Below, one piece after another: positions 1 to 8,075 of a stretch of DNA of 39,706 nucleotides. The DNA lies in the NCBI GenBank assembly GCA_900299195.1, contig OMIX01000007.1, positions 1 through 39,706 on the forward strand, read 5' to 3'. Origin of the DNA: Deltaproteobacteria bacterium. GTDB taxonomy: Bacteria; Bdellovibrionota; FAC87; UBA2466. Each line of letters starts with the position of its first letter. Position 1 is the first letter of the stretch. The notes beneath the pieces were generated by a model. It had not been told where the DNA came from. It saw only the letters and a list, made by a program, of their open reading frames with translations, and did not search any database. A program made the translations under genes and the position numbers.

Positions 1-1021
1 ACTTATCTTGCTCAAGGAAAAGCTGAATCGCTCCTAGATAAGACCAAAGATGATGATCAATACTAATAGCTTTTTGAAATAGTTTAAGTTTTGTCTCTGG
101 GTCATCGATTAAAGTAGCTAATTGGTGAAAAGTGGTTCCTTGAGGTAAAGATATTTCAAGAGCCTCTGCGCAAAGTTCCAGGGTGTGATCCTCTGTCTTT
201 GAATTTGTTAATGCAATAACTTGCGAGACTATTTCCACAAGGCGTGAAGAGCTCTTTTTAATATGGATTTCTTGTCTTAGAGCAGCTATTTGATTTTTTG
301 TGTCAGTATCTTCAACTTCAGAAAATTGAGTCCGAGAGGCAATAAATTGTCTTAAATAGTAGTCAGCTTTTTCTAATTGGTTTAGCTCGATAAGGGTTCT
401 CATCAAAGAAAAATAGTGATGAGGTACCGGATTGATCGTAACCAATCTTTCAAGAAGATTAAGTTGGTAATCTTTGCGGTCTACCAGTTTGATGAGGGAG
501 ATTAATAATTCGCAGTTCTCTGGGCTTTGGTTGAGCGCTTCCTCAAGCGCACTAATGGCGGTAGTTTTGTTGCCCTCGAGTTCTTTTAGAACAGCCTCTT
601 TTTGAAGAGTTTTGATTCTGTTTTGGGTTTCAGAATGACTCACCAAAGTTTCAAGTTCTTTCAGTTGAATATCTTCAGGTGAGATCCGTTGTTTCAATAA
701 ATCTAAAGTATTTCTCGCCCTAGGGATGTCCTCTCTGGAAAGGAAAAGCTTTATGAGTTCACGGTACGAAACGTCAGAGTTATCTAGGCGAATTGCTTGT
801 TGATACCAGTGAATTTTTTCGTCAATATCGTTAATCAGTGAGGCTAGTTTATTTAGGGGTTCACTCGACAGTGGCCCGAAATCTATGACTTTTTTGTAGA
901 GCTCAATGGCCTGATCCAGATTGCCGTTGGAAGTTTGCTGATCGGCAAGTTTTAAAAGTTGATCAGGATTGCTAAAAATAAGCTGTGCAAACTCTTTAAG
1001 AGATTTTCTTTTGAATCTCAT
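1..1021 (-). CDS. TPR-type repeat protein, C-terminus cut by window edge
   Basis: The minus-strand frame is open from an ATG at 1021-1019 to the first base, giving 340 residues without a stop; the C-terminus lies outside. The protein starts MRFKRKSLKEFAQLIF and has no signal peptide, so it is probably cytoplasmic. It is built of helical repeats of TPR character, such as NGNLDQAIELYKKVIDFGP, IHWYQQAIRLDNS, GNKTTAISALEEALNQSPEN and LKLFQKAISIDHH, with the small/large residue spacing and terminal Pro or Asp typical of TPR units. TPR proteins are protein-protein scaffolds; nothing shows the partner. No strong Shine-Dalgarno sequence precedes the ATG (an AGGGG lies about 15 bases upstream). The next feature upstream is tRNA-Ala on the same strand. 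The repeat assignment is firm in type; the role is unknown. Confidence 0.75.
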   Translation of the reverse strand, partial: MRFKRKSLKEFAQLIFSNPDQLLKLADQQTSNGNLDQAIELYKKVIDFGPLSSEPLNKLASLINDIDEKIHWYQQAIRLDNSDVSYRELIKLFLSREDIPRARNTLDLLKQRISPEDIQLKELETLVSHSETQNRIKTLQKEAVLKELEGNKTTAISALEEALNQSPENCELLISLIKLVDRKDYQLNLLERLVTINPVPHHYFSLMRTLIELNQLEKADYYLRQFIASRTQFSEVEDTDTKNQIAALRQEIHIKKSSSRLVEIVSQVIALTNSKTEDHTLELCAEALEISLPQGTTFHQLATLIDDPETKLKLFQKAISIDHHLWSYLGAIQLFLEQDK

Positions 1022-1213
1022 TGGAATGATTGGGCCCCTGATGTTCAAAAAGGTAGCATTCTAACAAGCTGTTGTACAAGGTTAGTTGCAGTCCCGTATT
1101 TCAAGGTAAGTGACTTGAAACGACATGGTTAAGATGGAAGATTTGAAGCGAAGCAGCAAGAAGAGTCTATTAAACTCAAAAAGAGATGGGTCGAAGTGAA
1201 AGAAGCATTTGAT

Positions 1214-1289
1214 TGGTGGACCGGATGGGGATCGAACCCACGACCCTCAGACTGCCAGCCTGATGCTCTCCCAGCTGAGCTACCGGCCC
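1214..1289 (-). tRNA. tRNA-Ala(GGC)
   Basis: The minus strand folds into a full cloverleaf of 76 nt with encoded CCA. The acceptor arm GGGCCGG pairs with CCGGTCC and contains the G3:U70 wobble that is the alanine identity element. The D-stem is GCTC/GAGC, the anticodon stem TCAGG/TCTGA, and the loop CTGGCAG places GGC at 34-36, reading GCC alanine codons. The T-arm has GGTTCGATCC. Anticodon and identity pair agree, so the assignment is secure. Bases 1022-1213 between it and the TPR gene hold no recognisable gene. Confidence 0.97.
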
Positions 1290-1308
1290 ACATTTGGCAG
1301 AAAACAAG

Positions 1309-1337
1309 GCAATATCAGAGCTCAATCCTCAAAGCAA
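1309..1337 (-). promoter_or_regulatory. Possible sigma70 promoter for tRNA-Ala
   Basis: On the minus strand TTGCTT (1337-1332) lies 17 bases before TATTGC (1314-1309), which would start transcription about a dozen bases before the tRNA 5' end. The spacing is ideal; the -10 match is moderate. The rest of 1338-1545 shows nothing I can assign apart from the ribosome-binding region of the next gene. Confidence 0.35.
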
Positions 1338-1545
1338 CTTTTCTGTTAACCCCTTGTATTCCTAGCGCATACTAACGTCTAAAAAGAGTACATCCGACGA
1401 GCAAAAAAGGGCGAATATTCCGCTTAAGTGACCCCTTCCATTTTCATTTCAAGGGGCATGTTCTTTGCTTTTTCCTCCGAGAGTAAGGTGACGAAGATTT
1501 TATTAGTTGGTTAATTACAGAAAATGTGTGCGGGGATCCAAAACT

Positions 1546-1968
1546 ATGTTGCGTTCGTATCGTTGGATAGTAGCTCTGATTGTGTTTGGAATTTTTATAT
1601 TTACTGTCAAAAGTAAAGTATCTCTTAATCATCCTTTTCTCAGTGAGGCTAACTCGTTTGAGTTATTGGGTGTCGAGGAAAGAGAAATTGTAGTGAGTGT
1701 TTTATCTCGGATTGAAACCCAGAAATCCCATCAGATAGCTGCCCAAAAACTTCAATCAGTTCTAGAAAATCAAAGTATTCCTCTCTTGGTGTCTGCCACT
1801 CACACAGATAATCACATCGTTTTTAAAGAAGGATTCGGAGTTGTGTTTCCACAGTTCTTTTTTCAGTCCGATTCAGTTACTCAAGAGCTTACCCTAGTTC
1901 AATTTCTCGGAAATGTAGCAGGACTGAATTTTCCCCATCTGACGTTGGCTAAAAGACCTAAAAATTGA
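1546..1968 (+). CDS. Small membrane-anchored or exported protein, unknown
   Basis: This encodes 140 residues from ATG 1546, which has a CGGGG ribosome-binding match about ten bases upstream. An in-frame TTG at 1507 would add 13 polar residues in front of the hydrophobic segment and is less likely. Residues 1-20 (MLRSYRWIVALIVFGIFIF) form a basic-then-hydrophobic N-terminus, a signal anchor or signal peptide. The rest is a mixed soluble domain (LLGVEEREIVVSVLSRIET; LLVSATHTDNHIVFKEGFG) without cysteines or a motif I recognise. It ends one base before the convergent SppA gene. The reading frame is credible from its start signal and hydrophobic N-terminus; no function can be given. Confidence 0.65.
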   Translation: MLRSYRWIVALIVFGIFIFTVKSKVSLNHPFLSEANSFELLGVEEREIVVSVLSRIETQKSHQIAAQKLQSVLENQSIPLLVSATHTDNHIVFKEGFGVVFPQFFFQSDSVTQELTLVQFLGNVAGLNFPHLTLAKRPKN

Positions 1969-1969
1969 C

Positions 1970-4375
1970 CTAGTCAAGCGGAGCCCAGTAAAGATAGGTT
2001 TGTTGTTTCATCCAAAGTGCTTTGGCTAAACTCTTTTGAAGATCAGAATCTAGTAGCTCTTTTACCAGGCCTAGATTTGTTTGCGCTCCAGGGAGAGTTT
2101 CTTCAGAAAGCGCCTCAAATAAGTTCAATGATTCTCTTATGGGGTAGATTTCATAATTATTTTGGATACCAGCTTCATTTTTTGCGGTCTCAATAGCTTC
2201 TAAAAGACCACCAGACTGGTCCACGATTTTAAGTCCAATCGATTCCTTACCTAGCCATACCCGTCCCCGAGCTGCTTGTTCAGCGGTTTCAAAGCTTAGT
2301 TTCCGATTTTTTGCGACAAAATCGACGAAACTGTCATAGAACTGGTTTAACCGTTTCTGCATAATTGCTCGTTCCTCTTGAGTCCAAGATTTGTGCTCAG
2401 AGTCGATGGATGCATAGGGCCCCGTTCCTAACACTTCTTTATTGAGGTCGAGTTTTTTGTAGAGTCCGCCAAAGTTAAACTTACCTAGAAAAACTCCAAT
2501 GGACCCGGTTAAAGTGAGGCGATTGGCTAAAATTTTCTGAGCTGGAGCAGAGATAAAATAGCCTCCACTTGCAGCGACGTCCCCCATCGATACGATTACC
2601 GGCTTTTTAATTTTAGCTCGGGCTACCGTGTTAGCGATTTGTTCGCTCGCTAAGACTTCACCTCCAGGACTTGAGACCCTCAATACTATCGCTTTGGTTC
2701 TGGGGTCTTTTAATGCTTTGTCGAAAAGGGGTTCGATCCCTTCCGGGGTTACTTGAGATTGTCCGGTTAAGCCAAGTAATCGAGTTTTCTTTTGCAAGAT
2801 ATTTCCGCTCGCAGTGATCACAGCTACGCGGTCAGGTAAACTTAGGCTTTTTTTAGAAAACTGAGATAAAGCAGAAACCTTCGGTGAACCCGATCTTTCA
2901 CTTTTGATGTCATCGTAACTTCCTATGTGATCTATCAATTTGTGTTTTAGAGCTTCTTGAGAGCCAAATAGAGCAACTCTCAACCAACTGTTCCATTGAG
3001 TTCGATCCATTTTTCTTGTTTTTCCAAGGAGATCTACAAGAGACTCCTCGATCATTTTCAATTCATGCTGGGTGGCTTGACGACTCTTTGCAGAACTTTC
3101 TTTACGGGTGAAAAATTCGGGAGCCGATTTATAGTCTCCTTTGGCCAAAAATTCCCCTTCGATACCGATTTTATCTAAAGAACCTTTTGCAAAATAATGG
3201 GAAATTCTGGCCCCCAACAAACTGATCTCTCCGCTGGGTTCCAAGTAAATATCAGATCCCCCCGAGGCAATAAGATATTCTTTAGTCTTAGCGGAACTTA
3301 AAAAAACTTCTACTTTTTTTCCTCGGCTTCTAGCGTTGAGTAGGGCCTCTGCGACCTCTTCTGCAGCTGCTAATCCCAGGGGAAATTCCTCAACTCTGAC
3401 AGTGATAGTTTCGATCGAACTATGGTTAGCGGCAGATTGAATGCTTTCTAGAATATTGAGTAGTGAGGGTCGAGCCGAACTAAACCAAGAGGCCTCTTTG
3501 CCTTCTTCACTTAAATTTTCATCGAGAGTGATGAGTAACTCTCGTGGTTTAAAAATGTTAGAGTTCTGAACTTTGACAGATGTTTGAAATCCCAGGGTGT
3601 AATGAGCCGCACTGGGTTTGACCGCCTCATTTGGAGATGGGTGAACTACAGAATAAAGTGATGCCTTGGCTAAATCCCATTGAATGCCCACTTGGAAACG
3701 GTGGTCACTTTGGTACCCTGAAGATAAGGTCAGCCCTTTCAGAGGCTCCACGGCTATCGTAGCTTGTGCAGTAAGCGTTTTTGCAAAGTTATTGGAGGGA
3801 GTTTCTAGGTCACTCGTTAAAGTAATCCAGGACCAAGGGCGGAAAGCCGCACCTAGGGTGTAAATTGAAGGGCTTTTGACTCCATTGATAGTCGATTGAT
3901 TGAGCTCTGATACTATCAATCCAAGGCTCAAAACTGGGAGGGGTCGATATTGAAAACCTAAATCCCAACTTAAATTGTTTGAAAGTGAAGGATTGTGGGA
4001 TGAGGTCGTAGAAATTCGAGTTCCCCAGAATAAATATGGGTTGAGGGCAGAAGCTATTCCTATTTGATATCTCGAAAAGTCATCAGTTCCATTTGAGAGT
4101 TTTTCATACCCCAAACCCAATAGGCTGTAAGCGGTGCTTACAGAGAATTCATTGTGATGATTAAAAGTGGAGCCATAAGTAAAAGAGGAAAGAAGTCCCA
4201 CCCCATTGAGTTCTTTTTCGAATGCCAATGCTGCAGGGTTAGTAAAAAGATTTCTTGAACCGTAACTTTGAGCCACCGATGTTCCGATTTCTATCCCCTG
4301 GTTCCAAGGAGCAGAAAGAGCAAGAACGGGTAGGAAAAAGAAAGTAGCTTTAATTGCCTTTTTTACAAATGCCAT
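1970..4375 (-). CDS. sppA: Outer-membrane-barrel-like domain fused to SppA-type S49 peptidase
   Basis: 801 residues from ATG 4375, chosen because AGGAATGG lies four bases upstream and MAFVKKAIKATFFFLPVLALSA then forms a signal peptide; a longer frame to 4465 would bury it. Residues about 25-270 are not SppA-like: they consist of alternating short strands rich in Gly, Tyr, Ser and aromatic ends (GVGLLSSFTYGS, FSVSTAYSLLGLGYEKL, YTLGAAFRPWSWITLTSDLE), the look of a PorV/FadL-like beta-barrel. Residues about 280-745 form the two-repeat 67K SppA peptidase. The catalytic lysine is K416 in GDYKSAPEFF and the nucleophile S603 in MGDVAASGGYF, 187 apart (200 in E. coli, K209/S409), so it should be active. 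SppA enzymes degrade cleaved signal peptides in the inner membrane; a barrel would instead place this protease at the outer membrane. It overlaps the upstream GH18-like gene by 26 bases, implying translational coupling. Confidence 0.88.
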   Translation of the reverse strand: MAFVKKAIKATFFFLPVLALSAPWNQGIEIGTSVAQSYGSRNLFTNPAALAFEKELNGVGLLSSFTYGSTFNHHNEFSVSTAYSLLGLGYEKLSNGTDDFSRYQIGIASALNPYLFWGTRISTTSSHNPSLSNNLSWDLGFQYRPLPVLSLGLIVSELNQSTINGVKSPSIYTLGAAFRPWSWITLTSDLETPSNNFAKTLTAQATIAVEPLKGLTLSSGYQSDHRFQVGIQWDLAKASLYSVVHPSPNEAVKPSAAHYTLGFQTSVKVQNSNIFKPRELLITLDENLSEEGKEASWFSSARPSLLNILESIQSAANHSSIETITVRVEEFPLGLAAAEEVAEALLNARSRGKKVEVFLSSAKTKEYLIASGGSDIYLEPSGEISLLGARISHYFAKGSLDKIGIEGEFLAKGDYKSAPEFFTRKESSAKSRQATQHELKMIEESLVDLLGKTRKMDRTQWNSWLRVALFGSQEALKHKLIDHIGSYDDIKSERSGSPKVSALSQFSKKSLSLPDRVAVITASGNILQKKTRLLGLTGQSQVTPEGIEPLFDKALKDPRTKAIVLRVSSPGGEVLASEQIANTVARAKIKKPVIVSMGDVAASGGYFISAPAQKILANRLTLTGSIGVFLGKFNFGGLYKKLDLNKEVLGTGPYASIDSEHKSWTQEERAIMQKRLNQFYDSFVDFVAKNRKLSFETAEQAARGRVWLGKESIGLKIVDQSGGLLEAIETAKNEAGIQNNYEIYPIRESLNLFEALSEETLPGAQTNLGLVKELLDSDLQKSLAKALWMKQQTYLYWAPLD

Positions 4376-5228
4376 TTTTCCATTCCTCGATTTGTTGGTG
4401 GTTTTTAAAATCTGATTCCGAGAGCGTCCATCCCGCGTAATACGCCAATCGAATACTGTCTTCACAAAGCGGTTTTAACTGAAAAGTTGTAAAGGGTCTG
4501 AGAGTCGCTAACGCCATTTCTAAGTTTTCTATGTTCTTGGAATGGAGTGTGGTTTTGTCATTGTAAGCGGGAAGTCCCAAAATAATCTTTTTTTCCGGCG
4601 ATGTCTTATTGAGTTCCATAATAAAGAAGAAGGTATTTTTTAAAAGCTGAGCATAATCTTTTGGGCTCTTTACCCCGGAATCATAGGCCATCACATCGAG
4701 GCCATCTACCCAAGAGAGTGCTTTGACTCCATCTCTCAGCGACCAAAAGTGGCCTGGGAGATTTTGCGGGGATAAAACTGGAATAGCTAACCGCAATTTG
4801 AATTTCGGGCTTAGAGAACTTCTAACTCCTTTTAGAAAGGGCTCAAGCCAGGGCTCTGCTTGAGATAGGGGTTCGATATCCAATTCCACTGCTGAAAAAC
4901 AAAGTTGTTCTAGCGATTGACCGATTTGTTGCCCTAGGGTTTTGCCTGATAGTTCAGAAAGTGTTTCTCCGGGAGATAATCTGTGGGTGATCCAAGCAAT
5001 GGATTCCACAGAAGTTGAACAGTGGGTTTTTAAAGAAGTTCCATGGAATTCTTTGGGTAAAGAGAGGTGTCCCGATTTGGAAAAGACACCGGCCTTGAGG
5101 AGGACAAATCGAGGTGTAAAGCCAGCTTTTTGACTGCTAATAATTTGTTGGGGGGTTTGGTACCAAGCCCCACTGGCGAAAATCCCACTGCTAAAAATAA
5201 AAAGCCAGCCCAGTAACCCCAAAATCAT
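4350..5228 (-). CDS. Exported GH18-like (chitinase-fold) protein
   Basis: 292 residues from ATG 5228 with AGGGGAC upstream. An N-terminal signal peptide (MILGLLGWLFIFSSGIFASG) predicts export. The core resembles the TIM-barrel of glycoside hydrolase family 18: FSAVELDIEP at about 111-120 matches the DxxDxDxE strand-4 motif in relaxed form (E115, D117, E119, the last at the catalytic position), and WVDGLDVMAYDSG at about 173-185 fits the strand-6 MxYD motif. Family members hydrolyse chitin or peptidoglycan-type glycans, or act as non-catalytic sugar-binding proteins; the substitution of the first Asp by Glu leaves activity open. Its 3' end overlaps the start of the barrel-SppA gene, so the two are probably made together in the cell envelope. 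The fold assignment rests on two short motifs only. Confidence 0.6.
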   Translation of the reverse strand: MILGLLGWLFIFSSGIFASGAWYQTPQQIISSQKAGFTPRFVLLKAGVFSKSGHLSLPKEFHGTSLKTHCSTSVESIAWITHRLSPGETLSELSGKTLGQQIGQSLEQLCFSAVELDIEPLSQAEPWLEPFLKGVRSSLSPKFKLRLAIPVLSPQNLPGHFWSLRDGVKALSWVDGLDVMAYDSGVKSPKDYAQLLKNTFFFIMELNKTSPEKKIILGLPAYNDKTTLHSKNIENLEMALATLRPFTTFQLKPLCEDSIRLAYYAGWTLSESDFKNHQQIEEWKNGICKKGN

Positions 5229-5315
5229 AGTTAAGTCCCCTCTTAAAGTTTTTTAGTTATACCCCTGACAGGAGGAGTTGCGAAGAGTTTTAAGTCTTGA
5301 TATGAACTTTACCTT

Positions 5316-5705
5316 ATGGCGATGGATCCTTTAGAAAAAGACCGATTACGTAAAAAAATGGCTACTCAAATGGGTATCTTTTTGGGGGGAGCCCAAACGG
5401 TAAGTTGTGTGAGCAGTCATTTTTACGGTGAACCCCAACTTTGTGAGCTTTGTGGACACATCCACACGGATGATATTTTTGTGATAAAAAATCGAGCTGG
5501 TAAAAAAATGCGGGTTTCCTCAACTTGTTTAAGAGAGATGGTACGCTTCCAAGTTACCGATGTTGAGGATTTTTCTAAATGGCTAGCCAAGCTTTCCGAT
5601 TTGAAAGTTGATTTTGAGCGTCGAAAAGCGGAGGCAGAAGCCCAACGAATGGAAGAAAGAAAGCGTTTAGAGAAAAAAGTGATCGTACGAAAGCGTTCTA
5701 ACTAA
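5316..5705 (+). CDS. Small zinc-motif protein, unknown
   Basis: 129 residues from ATG 5316 (a second in-frame ATG is at 5322). No Shine-Dalgarno lies directly upstream; an AGGAGG sits about 40 bases away at 5270-5275, so the exact start is uncertain. Residues about 43-70 carry CELCGHIHTDDIF followed by VSSTC: a CxxC pair with downstream His and Cys that could bind one zinc ion. The C-terminal third is a charged, probably coiled helix (EAEAQRMEERKRLEKK) ending in a basic tail. There is no signal peptide, so it is cytoplasmic. It lies 15 bases before cinA on the same strand, likely in one transcript. The zinc site suggests nucleic-acid or protein binding, but I do not recognise the family. Confidence 0.65.
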   Translation: MAMDPLEKDRLRKKMATQMGIFLGGAQTVSCVSSHFYGEPQLCELCGHIHTDDIFVIKNRAGKKMRVSSTCLREMVRFQVTDVEDFSKWLAKLSDLKVDFERRKAEAEAQRMEERKRLEKKVIVRKRSN

Positions 5706-5720
5706 TACAATAAGCCCATT

Positions 5721-6959
5721 GTGACCTCTTCCTTTAATCAAATAGAAACTTTAGCTATCGGAGATGAACTTTTAGTTGGAAAGATCTCTGATACTAATTC
5801 ACAGTTTGTTGCAAAAAAATTGTTTAATCTAGGTTTACGGTTGTCCCGGCAAACGGTAGTGGCTGACGATTTTTCGGAAATCACTGAGGCTCTTAAGGAG
5901 GCTTCTCAGCGATCAAAAGTGGTCATTGTTTTTGGGGGACTTGGACCAACTTCGGATGATAAAACAGCGGAATGTGTCGGTCGTTTATTGGGGTGTCGGA
6001 TTGTTGAACATCTTTCTAGCAAAGAGAAACTTTTTAGTTTTCTTAAGAAGCGCGGCAGAGAAGTCACCCCTGCCACTTTGAAGCAAATTCTCTATCCTGA
6101 AGCTACTGAGGTCATTCCTAACTCGAAGGGATTGGCTCCCGGCTTTTATTTTCAATTTCAAAAAGCGACTCTCTTTTTTCTTCCTGGGGTTCCGATGGAA
6201 ATGGAAGCCATGTTTGAAGAAACGGTGCTTCCTAATATTAGAAACCTATTGCATGTCAGCAAACTATGGTCGAACACTTGGCGTTGTCTGGGAATCCATG
6301 AATCTCAAGTTCAAGAGTTGATGAATCCAGTTGAGAAGAATCTTCCCGAGGGTTGCTATCTGGGATATCGAACTTTTTTCCCGGAGAATCACCTAACTTT
6401 GTATTGGGCTGAGGAAAAAAAACTCAAAGGCTTTGAGGAAGCCAAAATAAAGATTGCGCAAATTTTAGCTCCTTGGACTTACACGGAGGGAGATAGAGAA
6501 CTAGAACAAGTCCTCGTTGAAGAACTGATCAGACAAAAAAAGAAAATTGCTTTGGTCGAATCTTGCACTGGAGGTTTGACTCTTCAGCGGTTAACTCGAG
6601 TCCCCGGGGCGTCCAACGTCGTTTGGGGGGGGTACACGAGTTATCAAGTGGAGGCTAAAGAAACCATGTTGGGTGTGAAACTTAAGTCTCCTGAAGATGG
6701 AGTTTCCCAATATTGTTCAACTCAATTAGTCACCCAAGCCAAAAAACTGTCCGGCTGCGATTTGTGTGGAGCTGTCACAGGGTACATGGGACCTTCAGCA
6801 CCGGAAAAAGATTCGATGGGGACTGTCTACTTATCGATTCTTGGAAATGAACTCACCGAGAAAAAACTGGTGGTTCCTACTTCAGATCGAGTCCGTGCTC
6901 AATGGGGAGCTTCTAGCTACTTACTCCAAGCACTTCTGCAAAGTTTACTAGAAAAATAA
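5721..6959 (+). CDS. cinA: CinA-family NMN deamidase / damage-inducible protein
   Basis: 412 residues from GTG 5721, the only start that keeps the conserved N-terminus. Residues 1-170 form the MoCF-like domain with AIGDELLVGKISDTNS near 12-27 and VFGGLGPTSDDKT near 72-84, the nucleotide-binding signatures of CinA. Residues about 255-412 form the PncC-type deamidase domain with ESCTGG at 280-285 and RVPGASNVVWGGYTSY following. CinA proteins hydrolyse NMN to nicotinate mononucleotide, recycling the by-product of NAD-dependent DNA ligase; some also cleave ADP-ribose. Length matches full two-domain CinA (about 400-420). The gene ends at a strong bidirectional terminator. Ribosome binding looks weak, suggesting coupling to the upstream gene. 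Confidence 0.95.
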   Translation: MTSSFNQIETLAIGDELLVGKISDTNSQFVAKKLFNLGLRLSRQTVVADDFSEITEALKEASQRSKVVIVFGGLGPTSDDKTAECVGRLLGCRIVEHLSSKEKLFSFLKKRGREVTPATLKQILYPEATEVIPNSKGLAPGFYFQFQKATLFFLPGVPMEMEAMFEETVLPNIRNLLHVSKLWSNTWRCLGIHESQVQELMNPVEKNLPEGCYLGYRTFFPENHLTLYWAEEKKLKGFEEAKIKIAQILAPWTYTEGDRELEQVLVEELIRQKKKIALVESCTGGLTLQRLTRVPGASNVVWGGYTSYQVEAKETMLGVKLKSPEDGVSQYCSTQLVTQAKKLSGCDLCGAVTGYMGPSAPEKDSMGTVYLSILGNELTEKKLVVPTSDRVRAQWGASSYLLQALLQSLLEK

Positions 6960-6960
6960 A

Positions 6961-6988
6961 AAAGCACCTCCGAGAAGGTGCTTTTTTA
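6961..6988. terminator. Bidirectional intrinsic terminator
   Basis: AAAGCACCT (6961-6969) pairs with AGGTGCTTT (6976-6984) around a six-base loop, with an A-run on the left and a T-run on the right. It terminates cinA on the plus strand and, read in reverse, the histone-like gene on the minus strand. Confidence 0.92.
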
Positions 6989-7008
6989 ATCCGTTCGGTA
7001 GAAGTTTT

Positions 7009-7308
7009 TTATTCTTCGTGCCCTGCGTTCCAGTTACCTACGCTTCCAAAAGCACTACCCACAGCCACTCCAGCTACTCCTGCGGCTACAGTTCTTGCAG
7101 TTTGAGAAGAGGCAGCTTTCCGAGAAGCCACTTTTCGTTGCGGTTTCTTACGCCCTGCAGCTTTTTTTGCAGGTTTTTTCTTTGCTGCTTTTTTAGCTGG
7201 TTTTCTTTTAGCCGCTTTTTTAGCAACTTTCTTTTTTGGCGCTTTGCGCTTTGCTTTGGTGGCCTTGCGAGCCTTGGGTTTACGAGCTTTTTTAGTTTTC
7301 TTAGCCAT
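7009..7308 (-). CDS. Histone H1-like Lys/Ala-rich DNA-binding protein
   Basis: 99 residues from ATG 7308, with a near-perfect AAGGAGG upstream. Residues 1-70 are almost entirely Lys, Arg, Ala and Pro in KKAAKK / KKPAKKA repeats like eukaryotic H1 tails, Chlamydia Hc1/Hc2 and Pseudomonas AlgP. Residues about 71-92 are small and hydrophobic (VAAGVAGVAVGSAFGSVG), followed by a short acidic end. Such proteins bind DNA without sequence preference and compact the nucleoid. The strong ribosome-binding site and dedicated terminator indicate high expression. It is transcribed divergently from a second basic protein gene. The glycine-rich tail is unusual for H1-like proteins and could be a self-association or membrane-interacting segment (inference). 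Confidence 0.88.
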   Translation of the reverse strand: MAKKTKKARKPKARKATKAKRKAPKKKVAKKAAKRKPAKKAAKKKPAKKAAGRKKPQRKVASRKAASSQTARTVAAGVAGVAVGSAFGSVGNWNAGHEE

Positions 7309-7563
7309 GAAAATCCTCCTTAAAATTTGGCCTATATTTAAAATTATTTTTGGCTAATACGCAAAATAAATCGTCTCTTGGATCGAATTTTATTTTTATT
7401 GGCTTTAACAAAATGATTCACCTGCAAGTTTATGATTGCCTTCGTAAAAAAAACAATTTATCCATTGAGAATATCTTAATCGCAGTTAAGCTTTATATTA
7501 AGAAAAGTAGTTTGGGCTAAGTAGTATAACACTAACCGGTTGGTATGAGGTCATGGGGGGCTT
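7309..7563. promoter_or_regulatory. AT-rich divergent promoter region between two basic-protein genes
   Basis: 255 bases separate the oppositely directed genes. It is strongly AT-rich with several A and T runs. A TATAAC (near 7528) and a TATATT (near 7495) are plausible -10 elements for the rightward gene, but I find no convincing -35 partner at 16-18 bases, so the promoters are not placed. No conserved RNA or terminator is seen. Confidence 0.4.
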
Positions 7564-8070
7564 ATGGCCAAAGCGGTGAAGTCTAAAGGTGCGAAGTCTG
7601 CTCTTAAAAATCAGAAACAAGTAGTTAAGGCTAACAAGAAAGTTGTCTCTACGGCAGCTCAGCGCAAAACAACTGAAAAGGTTGTTAAAGCGAAAAGTAA
7701 GAAGGGAATTCCAGCTCAAGGAGCTGCGAAGGCTTCTGCTTTAGTTGCGCCACCTGCTAAAACAGACAAAAAAGAACTTTCTCAAAAGTTGGTAGACACC
7801 ATTGAAAAGAGGAAGCAGGCCAAGGAGTCGGGAAGTCAAACACAAGGATCTAAATTCTTTGTGAAACCACCCGGACGACGTGGTCGACGACCCAAGAATT
7901 TGGTGGATTATCAGCCTGAAAATCGGGAAGAAGACTCTTATATCGTCGAGGCGGAACGAGAAAACATTGAGTACGATACAGGGATCCGAGTCTCTGAAAG
8001 AAAAGAAGAATCGGGTTTCGGTTTAGATCGTTTCGAAGATTTCGATGAAGAGCTTAATTTCGATTGGTAA
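7564..8070 (+). CDS. Lysine-rich protein with AT-hook-like motif and acidic tail
   Basis: 168 residues from ATG 7564, preceded by GGGGGG. Three zones are visible: residues 1-75, very Lys/Ala-rich and probably disordered; residues about 95-115 with VKPPGRRGRRPKN, whose RGRRP core resembles an AT-hook that enters the minor groove of AT-rich DNA; and residues 118-168, strongly acidic (DRFEDFDEELNFDW). The layout is that of a nucleoid-associated or RNA-polymerase-associated basic protein, as in other Lys-rich regulators of this lineage. The acidic tail may fold back on the basic region or contact another protein. It faces the H1-like gene across a shared promoter region and ends five bases before the convergent CorC-like gene. 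Family not recognised beyond this composition. Confidence 0.75.
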   Translation: MAKAVKSKGAKSALKNQKQVVKANKKVVSTAAQRKTTEKVVKAKSKKGIPAQGAAKASALVAPPAKTDKKELSQKLVDTIEKRKQAKESGSQTQGSKFFVKPPGRRGRRPKNLVDYQPENREEDSYIVEAERENIEYDTGIRVSERKEESGFGLDRFEDFDEELNFDW

Positions 8071-8075
8071 TTGAA

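Noticed and set aside
4376-4465. In-frame N-terminal extension of the barrel-SppA gene
   Set aside because: The 30 extra residues are polar, overlap the upstream gene further, lack a ribosome-binding site and would bury a good signal peptide that starts at 4375.
5278-5334. Short frame starting at TTG after AGGAGG upstream of the zinc-motif gene
   Set aside because: It has a good Shine-Dalgarno but only 18 codons, no recognisable leader-peptide pattern and no hairpin; unsupported as a gene.
7009-7308. Short DNA repeats in the histone-like gene
   Set aside because: They reflect KKAAKK/KKPAKK codons, not a CRISPR or mobile repeat; there are no spacers.
7018-7323. Plus-strand Ser/Phe/Cys-rich frame opposite the histone-like gene
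   Set aside because: It is the antisense of Lys/Ala codon repeats, has no start signal, and the minus-strand gene has an excellent one.
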